Assembly: GCA_036937835.1 (NCBI GenBank)
Contig: CM072860.1
Span: forward strand, 7,085,001 to 7,149,000
Origin: Pampus argenteus
Taxonomy: Eukaryota > Chordata > Actinopteri > Scombriformes > Stromateidae
Direction: 5' to 3'
Length of the DNA: 64,000 bases
Under the pieces are notes generated by a model. That model made no database searches, had not been told where the DNA came from, and saw only the letters and a program-made list of their open reading frames with translations. This document shows, one piece after another, positions 25,901 to 39,447 of the stretch. Position 1 is the stretch's first letter. The number at the start of each line of letters is the position of its first letter. Position numbers and translations under genes: made by a program.

Positions 25901-28900
25901 AATGTTTGAATTACTCCAACTCTCCGGCTCTCCTTGCGAGATAGCAGTGAGCATATGCAGGAGCTGCCTGGATGGTTAATATCAGGTTTGGAAATGTATG
26001 GAGAAGCTGGAAACGAAAAGAGTAGAAGAGGACAAAGCGGGTGGTGCTAATGCCATTAATTACATAAATCAAAGTTTTTGATATGGACCATTTCCTATAA
26101 TTTAGGTTTCAAACCCACTGCCGGGGAAAATTACAGTATGTTTTACAAAGTCTAATAATAAAAGTTGAAGAATGCTGAAAAAGAACATGTGAGGAGGGGT
26201 TCGGCGTCTTCAGGATACTTCACAGTACAAACGTCTGTTGATGGACATATTTCGACTATTTCTGGGATCAAATATGTGCCCTTTCAGATACAGGAAGTGT
26301 CTCTAATCATTAGGCTGCCCTTCCACCCTTTTTTTGGTTACTCATTAACGCTTGTGATAATTGTAGTTTGTCCATTTAATATCCCCCAGTCTGTCTTATC
26401 ACCACACCTCACCTGCTGAGATATGACACCTTCGTAGGATTTGCCGAGGGATGTGTAACCCTGGCAGCTAAAGCCCATGTGACCCTGTAAGCAAGAGTGA
26501 CAACACAATAATACTCCCCGCGCCTAATCTTTCATTGGTGGATTATCAGATTAGAGGCCTCAGTTGTTTATGGGCTCGGTGACTATCGAAAAAGTTGATC
26601 TGTCAAGTTTATCTCACACTTGTCATATCGAGGCAGTGTTGGACCATACAGTTGGCTGCGGATGGAAGATAAGGCAGACATAGCTGAATAGAACCTCCAG
26701 AAAACGAGAAACAAGGCTTTTCTTTTTTCTTTTTTACTGCGATGATACACTTTATCTAGTTTAAGAAATGGACCTCACCGAAAGCATTACAAGTCTTTTT
26801 GATTCACTTGATTTATTTGACCTCTTCGGTGTGACAGAGCTGCCCTGTTTTATTTGGAAAGGAGATATCTGAAATCATCCACCAGTTTAAGACTCGAGTT
26901 AGTGGTGTGGAATCACGAGTTACAAAGAGGACATAATCCACCGTCTTTCAAGCTGCCTCTTTGTGCCATTTCAAAGACCTGAACCCATATAGGTTTCTTA
27001 TCAATCTGTTGTTTTGACAAAGTAAGACGGTGGAGGGAGTCTATCATTGAACCTTTGGATGTGGTTCACTAATTCAGGCTAACTGGTTTCTTTCCATTTC
27101 AAAGCAGTGACTCTGAAGGTCATGGACTCTTCAAATGTGACTGTCAGAAGATATCTGTGAATAACAGTCGGAGATGAGATCACTATCTTTATAAATCTGG
27201 CCTTATTGGATTTGCAAGGCAAGGTGTAAATGTTTTGACATCTCCCCTGGGAGGGTGGGAGGTAGAATTTCCAATTACTCAAAAGACATCCATTATATGA
27301 GCAGACTGAAAAAAAAGAAAAAAAAAAGGATAAACATATTGGTAATAAAATAATAATGTTCAGGAATGCCTAGATCTAAAGCATGGTCAAAATATGTATT
27401 TAATTTTGGGGCATTATGGAATAATTACCATTCAAAAATGTGTTTAGATTAGTTCTTAATAAGCCAAATGTCACAAGTCAGGGATACAGGTCATATTTAA
27501 TGTAAGGTATCATGTCAAAGGGGTGAACAGTAAGTGCTATATTAACCTTTCCAAAACTGAAATTAGGGGGAAGTTGCCTTTATAAATCTGTATATAACTT
27601 TTTACTCCCCCAGACTATAAGTGGCTTGTTAACCAATCCAAGGGTCTAATTTGTATCACTAAATCTGAGAAATGTCTTTTTTTCGTTAAGAGCACGTCAC
27701 TCTAAAAAACCACTGATAATGTTGGCAGTAGATGCGGTGACATATGTTTTATAGCTTTTAGCAGGGAACAGTTGAATTTACAGGGTGTTTTGTGGCTTAC
27801 TCCAGCAGAATCCTCTGTCAGCTAACCTCTGCCAACTATATTTTGCTTTCACTGTATTTAGTGGATCACATTTTTCAAACAGTGGCTTAACTGTTTGGGG
27901 ATGTATGTCATCACAGCTGTGAATCATCTAAAGTCCCCTTGAGCGTTGGGGCACTGGATAGTGCCAAACAGCCTTAGTTTGAATTTATATATATGTATAA
28001 GCACTAGCCTTATATCTTAGAATGGCAACAGCAGAACACCGTCCTAAAGGGATCATAATAATTTTCCTCAGTCCCATTCCCATCTTATTTATGGCACAGC
28101 ACACTGGTTTGTCAATTCCAGCCTGTGTGATTATTCACCTGGCGAGCGTAATATTCTCGCAAATACCAAAGCTATAAAAAAAAAAAAAATCATATTTCAT
28201 TCCAGAGGTTTGATGAGAACGTACTCAATCCCATTATCTAAAATATTGGGAATTCTTTGCAACGAGAATATGGCTACCCTGATTACATTATGCCTCTGAG
28301 GTGTGTTTAGCTAAATGTGCATGACTTGCAAGTACAATGTACAAGAGACTGCTGCTGGCATGTCATATTAAGAACATAAAAAGATAGAAATGAGGCAGAA
28401 CATACAGTAGCTGTCATCTTATTATTATTATTATAATATTAAATATATTTTTATTCGCGTGCAGATGACATCCTCTAGGTTGAATTTGTCAATCACATGA
28501 AATTAAAACTCTGTTAGATGTCTCTCTGGTTAATAGTGTGTCTGCAGGTTCTTAAAATCTCTTCAATTATATTATATTATCTTGTGGCCTTGAATGTTTG
28601 AGATATTAAATACAATTCTGGAAACTCAAACAGTCGTGTCAATCTGCTGAGAAACAACTAAATGTTCCAATAATTTAATTAGAACACACATAAAGACCTG
28701 AGTAACAATCTTATCTTATCAGTCAAACATTTTCCTATTTCAAAACCAGAGGATATTCCATATTTAAGAACAAAAAAAAAATTCTTTTGTTGATACAAAA
28801 ACAAAGGGCATTCAGCCACAACAAGAAGCAGTCTGTAGCACAGATGTCCACCACATGGAGTGGACGCAACTCATTTGTTGCACTTTGCAGTTATTTATTT

Positions 28901-31900
28901 ATATCCTTGGTCTGATACAGGGAAACATCTGTCACCTTTGCCTAAGTGTCTGCTTCCACAGACTACGTTTCAGACTAAAACGCCCACATATTGTTTGGCT
29001 CTCCGGTGCCGAGCTCAGGTGCAGAATCCAGTTAGGCATTTGGAATGCCCCGCTGTCGCAATAGAGGCAGGCACGACCAAAACACCTGGAGACCCTGTGT
29101 GTGCCACCAGAACTAGCAGTCATTGCCAAGCTATTGTTATCGAGTGACATCATACCTTCCTCTCAATTGTTTTATTGTTGTGGTTAAAATTAAGATTGTG
29201 GCAAATCACTCTTTAACTCAATAATCTAAAGGTCCCCTGAAATGCATTAATGTTATTCAATATTTAATATAGCTGGAACTGTGCTATGTGTATAAATGCT
29301 TGTAAACAAATTTCTTCTTTTTTTTTTTACCAACAGGAGAAGGCTAGCACTTTTTAGCCTGCATGGTGAATGCCATAAAAGCTCTTAATTAGTCCCGTGC
29401 CCCTTTCTCTAGTCCTTTTTCTAATGGCAGTCAGCCCACCCCCACAGTAAATTAATTGCACGGGCATGGTGCCACAGTTGTGGAACAAAATCTGACGCAT
29501 GTGTCTGAAGTATTTGAAGTGTCACCCAAGATAAAGGATGTCTGCGAGGTTCTAATTCTCAGCCCCAAATAGCACCAGTAGCCATCTGCATGCTCGTTTC
29601 TACAGCACTTACTAAATCAACACAGTCGACACGAGCCTGAGAATGCCTCCGCACAATCATGCATGACGACATCAAAGCTTTTCTTTATTGCCTCTCCTCT
29701 TGATTTTTCCCCCTTCTCAGCCCCTCTTAACCGCTATCTGGAGCTAAAAGCAGTGGTACCATAGCAAATATTATCTTAGGGGTTAGTGCAAACACTGGAA
29801 ATCCTGGCCCTCTCTTGTTAATGGTTTCAGTCACAGTTGATAGCTGTGTTCAAGAACGATTATATCCCTACGCAGGTGCAAATTAAACAAGTGAACCTAC
29901 ATGCACATGGATTACCAAGAAAGGTTTCTTGCCTGAACTGTGAGTGTGGCCTTCGCAGAGACTTCCAATCTTAACGACTCATACTTATTAATAATATACT
30001 GTTCAGCATTCTTCAGAATCTTTCCTTAACTGCCTGTCTTTGTTCTAACCCAACATATTGACAGCCATAAATCTCTAAAATGTCGGACGAGCCAAATCCC
30101 CAGATTTCCACGAACAGAATGTTTCAATGATGAGCTGGATCTGTCATTCGGGAGCCACTCAGCACCCACCAACAGATTGAGCAGGCAGCCAAGATGGATC
30201 TGTTGACACTTGATTCTGCATATCTCTATTTAATGATATTATATTTCATTTCCCGAGCAAAGAAAACACCATTACCCAAGGCAGTGAGTCGTAACAAGCC
30301 ATTCTGCAACAGATTCCAGGCCTCCTTGGTGGTACAGTAATTGAATTACAATCGCATACGACACAAAGTTTGAAAATGATTGTATTTGTTTCCATTTGTT
30401 CCTTCTATGTTACATACTAAGTTCAAGTTTGGACTTAAAAACACTTAAGTATAATATAACTTAGTAATGTTTCCACAGTTTGATTTCCAAAGATATTTAC
30501 AAATTTCAGCATATGCCATATTCCAGGTAGAGCTTGATTATGAACAGAAATGATTATGCCACCGATATGCGTGACATGATAAGGCCAGCTGTCTGAATTG
30601 TACTGTATTTTCCATTCAACTTTGTATATCAGCATTCAGGAGGAAATGGGTGGCTAACCGGCAGATAGGTCATAAGAAATAGTCCTTAGGCAACATTTAC
30701 GTTGATTTCTGACAATCCCAATGCCCAGACATATTGATAACTGCCTGAAAGTCATTTCTGTGGTAGCTGTGGTTAAGTGCTTTGAGAGCCATTGGAGTTT
30801 TGAAAAGTGTGCCCAGTTGTTTTGATCACAGATTGAAAAGCAGTTATCATTTCAATGGGAACGATATGCTCATAGGGGAAAGGACAAAGAGGTCAGCAAA
30901 AGTGGAGTAAGTGCTCCCTCGGGCACAAACACAAGGCCATTCAAAAGGCCCCACAGAGAGACCAGAGGAAATTGATTTCAGCTTTATCCCTGGTCAAATG
31001 CATGACTGTGCTGGCGGGTGACCTAATGGTGGACCTGTCCACTCAAATTAGGAAACCATTTGGAAGATATGGCCACATATGATGTGAATGACCAATCACA
31101 CTCTATGAATATTGTACCACAATAACATTATTTCGCACATCAAAACATCTTGAGGTCATCCAGTCCTCCTGTTTTGTGGGTGATGATCTTTTTGTTGGGG
31201 TAGGCCCTCATCTACTAAAGTAGATAAGTGCACTGTATGGTATCCACTGGCGAAACTGAACAGTAACACTGTAAAATGTTTCTGGGGCACTGTCATTGGC
31301 ACAAATTACATAAAGACATAAAAGCTTTTGCTGCCGGCTGCATGCATTTTGACAAAAGCGGAATTGGCACATACATTTTCCCCCATTGATAATGGAGAGA
31401 GAGTGCTTTCAGCTCCACTGAGAGAAACTGAAAAGCCCCCCAACACCAATCACCCATCATCATCATCCCTGTGGATGAGGCAAAAGGGGTGAGGGTTGCG
31501 AGTTGGACCATACAGTCTATCATCTGTCTGACAGATTTGACACTAGCTGATCTGACACGTTTTGAATGGATATTTATTATGCATTAGCAAAGAGGAAACC
31601 TTTCTCATGGAGTTGATGGTAATGGTTTAATTAAAGTCTTAGTTCAAATTTCCACACAATCTTTGCTCTAGTGCATCAGTGCATCCTAAGTGAGTTAGGA
31701 GACAGTTTGGGTTCCATTGGGTTGAGAAAGTATATTAAAATGGTACACATATAATAAGGCATGCAAGTAGTTGAAACAGCTGTGACTTTGTTCGGGGTTT
31801 AGAAAGTATGTCCTTTCTGAAAACATGAATAGCATTCAAGGTCTAGAAGCCAAACTAACTAACTTTATATGTTGAGCCACAAATTTGATTGTGATCAGTT

Positions 31901-32800
31901 CAATAATGGGTCAGGACTTGGACAATATTACTGGAAACCAACATTTTTGTATTTAGAATATTTATCATTTTAATGCTTTAAGCGTTGTGCATAATACATA
32001 AACACATAAACCTCATGCTCAACTGTATTGCAATCTCAAAACATGGGTTATCTTTCTATCAACACCACTGGATGTAAGTTTAAAAATGTGGTGTTTGTTT
32101 TTTTTTCTAATGTGGTTGATTCAAGACTTCAATCATTATCGGACCAATTTCTAAAACCAATTTCTAATACTTTCAATTCCCATCATGCACATGGTCTTCC
32201 TGCACAGCAAGATCACTTTACAGCCAGTATGGAGCTCTGTGGGAACTCTGTGTTTTAAGCCACACACTGTATACATACATGATTTATGTGAGTTCTGTTT
32301 GCTTTGCTCCTTTAGGATGCTGCAAATCTGGTTCAGTTAGAGAGCTGGTTTTAGCCCAAAAAAAGAAAAACGTCCACTTTTCCCTTCCGGAGTAACACTG
32401 TTTATACACCATGCTACAGTGTATGAAGCAGGACAGGAGCATTGGTACAGAAACGAGGGTTGTACCAATCATCGCTATGTTGCTTCAACACCACAAACCT
32501 CGGGGCTTTGCTGGCTGCCAAGCTGCAGTCACCCACAGAGCCGTGTGCTTATTTTCTCTGCCCTCTTCTTGACCATATGGAGCACAAGGGTCACAGGGAC
32601 ACTGTGTATCACAGATTTGTCTGTGTGCGAGTGTGTGTGTGTATACGTGTGCGTGTGTTTATGTATTGCCCGTTTATGAAATGAGCCAAATCTGTTCACT
32701 AGTGTATACGGCAGCAGGGTGCATTGATTTTGTCAGCATTTGCATTTTCCCGCCAGCCAAGAATACTTTTATTAGCTCTACCAATATAGATGCAGAAAAC
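22932..32800. other. Non-coding stretch, no gene supported
   Basis: About 10 kb with no recognisable coding sequence; frames stay at or below 108 codons. A full CRE (TGACGTCA) is at 24813-24820. Dense ATTA/TAAT cores lie at 25321-25356. A repeat-free, GC-balanced block at about 23640-23870 looks like a candidate conserved element. An ATT-type short repeat lies near 28422 and a strong acceptor-like tract ends at 29336 with no usable donor. A GT-rich segment with alternating purine and pyrimidine lies at about 32626-32662. Confidence 0.5.
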
Positions 32801-32832
32801 AGTTCATAGTTCATGTAGTTCATAACAGTTCA
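32801..32832 (+). promoter_or_regulatory. Array of four AGTTCA half-sites (DR1-DR3-DR4)
   Basis: AGTTCA, a match to the nuclear-receptor half-site RGKTCA, occurs at 32801, 32808, 32817 and 32827, all in one orientation. The gaps are 1, 3 and 4 bases, which are the spacings known for RXR heterodimers with PPAR, vitamin D receptor and thyroid receptor. The repeated unit extends to AGTTCAT, so a decayed tandem repeat is the alternative explanation. Confidence 0.45.
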
Positions 32833-33629
32833 TGCTTGTGTCTCCTCAGTTCCTTTCCCAATTAAATGTAAAACCAAGAATTGTCCAGCCAGTGTGTGCT
32901 GTTCCTAACCCATTGCACAACCGTAAGGAAAACCGCAGATGATAAATGAAAATACCAAAGGTCAGAGACATTCTATATGTGCAAGATGATGAAGTGTCTT
33001 ATACTTCATCACCAGCTGATCGGGGGTCAGCTTGTCAGAGTTGATATGGCGACATAGTAGCAACCTCTCATTTAATCACCATATTAATTCACCCATCACA
33101 AAGCCCTAATGACACCACCGCTGCCCGATTAATCTCTGAATTTGATTTAGCAAGTGTCCATTCATCATAGCTGACTGTTTCAGTATGCAATCAATATGGC
33201 CCTTTTAGCACTTTGGACACCTAGACCTCAAGAGGTACACAGTCATGGTGTGAAGGGTGTTGTGATAAAGTAAATGCTTGCCCAGGCCAAAGGGCCGATG
33301 CATCAATCACATACCGATGTGAACATCAGCAGCACTTTTTCCTCAGGTTCTCATGAAAGTCTCTTTGGACAAGAAGCAAAGGATAGCAAAGAGTCCAGCA
33401 CAGCACACTAACAGTGAACACGATCTCTTTATAACTTAATGAAATCATTCTCATTGACCTCAATGAAATCTTAAAGTAGATAAATCAAGTCTTCTATTTT
33501 ACGCCATAGCTGAAAAACAAGTAGTCATACAGCCTCTGAACTTGTGGCTGCCAATTTATTCGTGTACAGTTGTTTATATTCCTGTATCATGGAATAAGCT
33601 GCGTTGCTAGTGCACCTTGTCAGTAACCC
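32833..33629. other. Non-coding stretch, candidate conserved element
   Basis: The part at about 33010-33230 lacks simple repeats and has several homeodomain-type cores (catttaatcacc, attaattcac, gattaatctc), the style of a developmental enhancer. A short hairpin lies at 32987-33011. No coding sequence is supported. Confidence 0.4.
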
Positions 33630-33870
33630 TGCATGCTCGCGCTTGAACACACTCGCACCCATACACACACGCACGCCATCAAGCCGCCGGGCGAAGGCAG
33701 CTCTGCTCACTCAAGGGGAAAGAGAACAGCTGTGCCTGTGACAGCTGGAGCAGTCATGACATCCCTTCACCAAATATCAGGGATGGCTTAGGACGCAATG
33801 GCGTATCAGCCGAGAGGGGTCCATTTACAACCTGGACGAGACGGCGAGGCTTTAGCCTGCGACTGGTCTG
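33630..33870. other. CpG-dense patch
   Basis: CpG dinucleotides are clearly enriched here (for example ctcgcgc, gccgccgggcg and gacgagacggcgagg) against a CpG-poor background. A 61-codon minus-strand frame covers part of it but is not recognisable. The patch could be an unmethylated regulatory element or a non-coding first exon. It is short for a classical CpG island. Confidence 0.45.
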
Positions 33871-35240
33871 AAGCAACACAGCTCAGTTTTTCCTCCTTGA
33901 ATTTCCAGTGATAATGTGAGAAGTAATGAGTTTCTCCCTGGTCTACAGCCCATATAATAGTCCCCCATTTGCTTCAAAACAAGCCCAATGGAGCAAATTA
34001 GATAATGTTGTGCCTGTGAAAAATGAACTGAATACTAATGTTTATTTTCAGAGGTCCATTTTTGATGATTCCTCATCAGATTCCTACCAGTATCTTGCTT
34101 AATTGCTACAATTTCTGATCTCATCGAGAACAACTTTCACCCAAAACACATCTGCTCGATTCCTTAAATACGAAATGCACATTTAGTCTATTTCGAGAAC
34201 TAACGTCGACATGTCAGTCATTTTTGTCTTACCCTGGAGATACATTAAGAATGCAAAATGTTATCGCATGTAAACACTTTTTTTCTAATCATCCCTTAGT
34301 TTCTGTTTGAAATATTAAAAATGATGGATGTCTAAAATGTGTTAGAGCCGGTCCTAATTGTGGAGGCAGCATTAAAAAAAGAAATCAGTGTACTATGCAA
34401 ATGAGCATAATCACCTTCAGCCCCTTTAGCACCAGACCGATTTTAATTACACCTTAATTTCATGTATAAATACCCCCAATTCAGACAAGCTGCTGCACTA
34501 AGCCCCGGCAGAATAGGCTGAGTGGGAGGACTGTATAGGTACAGATAATTGCAACTCACTGTTATGGACTCCTGAATATATGAGGTGGTGGCCAACATAC
34601 TGTCTCCAAATACCACTGTATGAACTTCATCAGGGTGATAGATTACAGTATATTAAAGCTATGACACTGGTATGCTGTGAACCAAACAGTACTTCATACA
34701 TGACCACAGAAAGTGTCTTTTTTTTTTTTTTGAAGGTTCAGCCTAATTTTGACATAAAATGAGAAAGATAGAGTTATACTTATAAGGTTATATAAAATGT
34801 TAAGTTTATTCTTACAGTTATGACAATAACTGGTTTACATGACACAGTATGAAACTGGATTTTCCCATATCAGATGTTTTGCTCAGTGAGCGGAATTTTG
34901 TTTGAGTCTGGTTTGTGTGTAAAACTGTATTTTTCTTTTCCGAGTGGGGTAATTTAGAAACCAAAGACTTGAGGTTGTGTTTGTGGGCACATTTGTTCTT
35001 ACAATTAAGTGTGATCTGTCTACAAAAAGTTTCCGGGCTTTAATTAACTCGATAACATTAAGTGATTTTACAGACGCAGCCACATGTTTGCTTTTACAAA
35101 AAAAAAGAAAAGAAAAAAAAAAACACAACATATGTATGGTTAAGTTAATGTACAACACTTAACTGAGAAATAAGCCCGGACAGACAACAGCAAAGCTGCA
35201 GTCCATCTTGAGGAAACATTAAAGTTGAATGACTTGGTTT
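33871..35240. other. Non-coding stretch with octamer and TATA-like motifs
   Basis: A POU octamer ATGCAAAT is at 34395-34402, followed by ATTA-type cores and TATAAATA at 34465-34472, within a repeat-free block at about 34370-34520. Nothing coding is supported. A-runs lie at about 35098-35122. Confidence 0.4.
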
Positions 35241-35243
35241 GCT

Positions 35244-35253
35244 CTATAAATAG
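35244..35253. promoter_or_regulatory. MEF2-type site / TATA-like element
   Basis: CTATAAATAG is an exact match to the MEF2 consensus YTAWWWWTAR and also reads as a TATA box. It lies about 170 bases before a CpG-dense patch. Whether it works as either is inference. Confidence 0.4.
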
Positions 35254-35404
35254 AGGCGTTTCTCCTGCAGGGACTTGAAGATTGAGCATTGTTGAGAACA
35301 CCGGAGGAGCATATGCTTAGGCACAGCTTGTTGCGGCCTCAGATGTTCCTTAACAGTTGATTTCCTCAAGTTGCATTTCCTTTTTCACTGTGTTATTGTG
35401 CTAA

Positions 35405-35658
35405 TTATTTTTCGGCACGTTCCACTTGGGTGGCTCGCGGCTCGGACCGCACACCCAGAAGCACCCGACACAAGGGCCGCTGAATATCAGCCCAGCTGTG
35501 CGACACATTGGTTCCTCAACAACTATGAAATGTTTTGAAATGCTTATGAGAGCTGATGGAGCGTTTTTTTCTTGCCTTTCGCAGCCAAATAAGATTTGTG
35601 CAGAGCAAATCTCCTGCTGAGTTACTCTCACAGTGTTGATAACAGTGTTGGTATTCAG
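35405..35658 (+). other. CpG-dense patch followed by exon-like splice signals
   Basis: The patch at 35412-35510 has many CpGs (ttcggcacg, ctcgcggctcggaccg and others) in an otherwise CpG-poor region. It is followed by a strong acceptor (tttttttcttgcctttcgcag, AG at 35583-35584) and, 74 bases later, a donor (cag|gtaaaa at 35659). All three frames of the 74 bases contain stops, so if it is an exon it is untranslated or belongs to a non-coding RNA. Confidence 0.3.
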
Positions 35659-35659
35659 G

Positions 35660-37680
35660 TAAAACTTATTTATAAAGAAAATCTAGTCATTGTTTATATT
35701 GCCTGTTTATTGTGATTTGTATTCTCCTGTATATTCTCCACCTCCCTTCATAGTGGAAGGCTAAGGAAATATGAGCCAAGTACTTCCATTAATTACAAAG
35801 TGCACAGTGATGCCGGTAGTAATCACTGCAGACAACAACACACACTGACATGAAGGCAGAACAGCAAAAAGAAGGATGTCGTTGTGTTGCTTGTCATGCT
35901 GAATTTTCTGACTATAAATTTTTCACATTCCCCTCAAACATGGTATTAATTTCCTGCTTGGAGTAACTATTGTGGTTTGACCTCACTGTAAAATCTCCTG
36001 ACTTTAGCTTACTAGATATAATCTTTTCTGAAATGCCAGGATGGAAATTCAGACTAGATCTGTCACTGTTTTTTACAGTTTTTTACTTACAAGTAAGATG
36101 ATAAAAAAAAAAAAAGAAGAAGAAACAACAACAATACCAATGCGTATTTCACGTTCTTTTAGGAAAACAGGAAAGTGCTGGCTGTTCTTTAATTTCAGAA
36201 TTGCCTACTGAGGTCAAGAGTTCCTTGCTTGAGTGCCCACATTTGCATCTTTGACTCACTCTGACCAAGTGAGGAAGAATGAGCTATTGCATCTCCTGTG
36301 ATGTGCAAAAGTGAGAATGTACAACAGCATTCAGTGAACTACATGCGCTCCACTGCTCTCAGCGTGAAACTATTTCACCACAGCAGGGTATGCCTTCTCT
36401 CACAAAAAAACTATACAAATACAAAACCACATGAAAATGGGGCCAGGCTTTCATGAAAGCACATGAAAAACTACATCAACAGATGGTCATGCAAAAGAAA
36501 TTGCTGCCAATTCTATTTACAACTATTTTGTACATGGTAGTCCACCCGTGCCTTTTTTTAAAAAATTTAAATGCCTGTGTGTGGCAGTTATCTGCACTGG
36601 TCTCCTTATCGTCATCGTTTTCCATTCCCCTAATTATCATGCAAGATCATAACAACAGTAACCGAAGGCTACTTGCAGTGGCTTGGCTATATGACCCTTG
36701 TTTGTCATTCCGAGGCTACTCTGTTCTCAAATCGTGCAGGCAAGGTGAAATCTGCATCCATTTGTCATATTTACATATGAACTACTGTTTTCCCTGTGGG
36801 CTGACTGTGGCCTTCCAAATACTCTACATGGTGCAACAGAGGGTGATATATAGTACTAGTGGGCAACTGAAGCTGGTGACTAACCCAGTATGATACATTG
36901 TTTCACAGTCTAATTGCAGCTCCCAGCTGAATAGGCCATAAGCCATCAGAGACCTACTGACCTTGGTGAGAGTAAAAAAAAAAAACTAACAAAAAAAAGG
37001 GCCCCATGCCCCGACATGACCCATTTTGTCACTGAAAAATCTTTGCTAGGTATTAAACAACTCTGAAAGGCTATTGTGAATGGCTGTGTTTGGCAGCAGT
37101 TACTACATGGGCAGCAGAGATCTCAGGAAAGCTGCTTGTATAGCACATTGAGGAAGAAGTTAACATCTGTCACACACCCTGGGGATAGTACTGTAATGTT
37201 TAACAGTGAGTCGTGTTAACTGCGGTTTATATATGGCAGTATTTCTAAGGATATAGGAAGTGATGAGCATCGAACGGCCTCTGTACCAACTGTTTGAGTC
37301 AAACCACGTCTGTTTGCATAACTTAACCAACACTGGTACATACTGTCATGTCCAAATATATTAGACACACCTGGAGGAAATCTGCTTTGGTGGTTGAATG
37401 CCACACAAAGATATTGATGAAAAATAACACACTATCTCTCAAAGAGGCAGATGCTGCCCTCTTTGTTCTCTATCACCCGTCTTCCTACCCCGTCGACGCT
37501 AACAGCTGTTCTTTTGCTGTGCACTCCAACAGGCGCGTAAAGGCAGGAAACAGATAATTGAAAATGCCGATCTCATTAATTATCACGGTGAAAGTTGAAG
37601 AAGGAGCTTTCATTGGGAAATAAACGGCTCATTCTGACAGTTTGAGACCTGAGTGCTTAGCAAGCAAAGTCATATTCCGT
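35660..37680. other. Non-coding stretch, no gene supported
   Basis: The 146-codon plus frame at 36453-36893 has no recognisable domain and low-complexity hydrophobic stretches, and I treat it as chance. A perfect 14-base palindrome (gctttcatgaaagc) is at 36447-36460. A-runs lie near 36101 and 36975. Confidence 0.5.
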
Positions 37681-37689
37681 CGCTTGAAG

Positions 37690-38115
37690 TACCTATAATC
37701 AGTATCTTTATATTAACAATGGAACAAATTACTATGAGTAATGTGAAAGGGGTCGCTCAGAGTGACAAATCCACAGAAAATGATCACCTGACTCTGCAGC
37801 TCCTCTCAGCTTGACGGAGCATTATAGCCTCTTTCAGCTCATTGTTTTGACCTGACAGAATGCAACTTTAATGTTTTGGCTCTCGCTCTTGCCACTGTCA
37901 TGGCAACATTTTCAATTGCAGCAGGCAGAGGAAAGAAAAAAAAAAAGGTTTAATAAAGCCACAGTGTGCTACCTGCCAAGCACCAAACGACATACAGACA
38001 AAAGGCTTAAAGGAATACTCGACTGAAAACAGAGTTAAGAGAGAAAATTGGCCAGAAAGTTCAAATGAGTGCTAATGTTGCTCTAAAAATATTGTCTGCC
38101 AGCTCAGAAACATAC
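37690..38115 (+). mobile_element. Non-autonomous dispersed repeat, copy 1
   Basis: The block contains gtaatgtgaaaggggtcgct at about 37739, then 'gacaaatccac', 'ctctgcagctcctc', 'tcagctcattgttttgacctgac', 'ctttaatgttttggctctcgctc', 'gccacagtgtgctacctgcc' and 'caccaaacgacatacagac'. I recognise this order as an abundant teleost interspersed repeat. The same order in decayed form recurs at 39448-39745, which independently shows repetitiveness. No protein is encoded. The family name is not known to me with certainty. Confidence 0.7.
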
Positions 38116-39447
38116 AATGTTGAATATATATTATATATTTGCAATGCAACTCACTGATTTTTTTAAAAAGTTTCTTAATATCTCATACCTTCACTTCACA
38201 AGAGAGGATGATTTTACAGACTATGACTATACACTGCAGTCAGATTTAGACCAGTCTTCCTGGTCCATTTCGAGAGGTGTCGGGCCAGTGTTGTACCTGT
38301 AACACAAACTACTACACCTCCTAATTGATTTTACAAGGTAGCTTAGGCTCTAATTGCTGATCCGCCTGGGGAGACTCTTGATCCAAATGGCTTAACAACT
38401 TCTTTTGTGGTGTGCTGTTAGGAGATTTTTTTTATTCATGGGAGAGTAGATATGACAGGGACTGAATGAATGCATCAAGAAACAAGTTGTGTTCTGCATT
38501 TAGAGTAAAGGCAGATATGAGCACACCGACACAAGTAAACAAATGCATCCAATGGATGTAGTGTTAGAAAGTTATCTTCTTTTTTTTGGGTGGCACAGCA
38601 AATTATGTTGGCATTTGGAGTATGATGATGATGACCAATTATATTCTTTTGGTCTGCAAAATCAGGAGAGCAAATAATCATTGCAGTGTGGTTAATAAAT
38701 GCAAAATTACTTTCCAAATGTTCAAGGATTTGCTTTTGCAATCTCCTCAAGACCAATGACCAAATCTGATGAATAATTGGATGACAATATTATAGAAATC
38801 GGCACACCTTGAATTCTGTTGTATAAGCGCTTTAAAACCTATTAAAATATATCCCTCCTGTGTACTCAGTACATCTGTTAAATTTGTCATGTCTCCTTTT
38901 AATTTTGAATGAAGCTTCAGTTCAAACACATCAATAAATTCCCTTAATGGTCATCAGCACCGAGAGAGTAAATGCATCAATCAGCAGTAATCAGTGCAGC
39001 AGGAAATCTCATTCAAATTCACATTACTGAATGGCCATTAAGCTAATGCAGTTCATTTTAACATCACTACATTGAAGGAATCACATGTAGCTGCAGCGGC
39101 CAAGGACAGTTTAGTCATCTGGCTGCAAACACTGTAGCCGCTATGTGGACAATGAGTAGAATACTGACTTTGTGAAATGAAAAAATTGCCTTTTTCCCTT
39201 TTATGCCCCACTGAGCTTTGTGTAAAGGTCCAGAGTTGTCGGCATTGCTAGAATGTAGAGCTTATGTAGTGTAAGATCTAAAAAAAAAACTATGTAATGT
39301 TGCATAAGTCTGTGTCATACTTGCTGTGTAGAGGAGCTGCAGCTTTTCTAGTTGTCACATTTTCACACTTTCACATTGTAACACTGTTGTCATTGTCTGT
39401 GAAGTTGTATCTTAAGCATTTGGAAAAGAGGGGGAAACAATGGGTAT
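38116..39447. other. Non-coding stretch between two repeat copies
   Basis: AT-rich sequence with no supportable gene. A short ATG-repeat (gatgatgatga) lies near 38624. The two flanking repeat copies are in the same orientation. Confidence 0.5.

Noticed and set aside
36453..36893. 146-codon plus-strand frame
   Set aside because: No recognisable family, no promoter or splice context, and no codon pattern distinguishable from background by eye.
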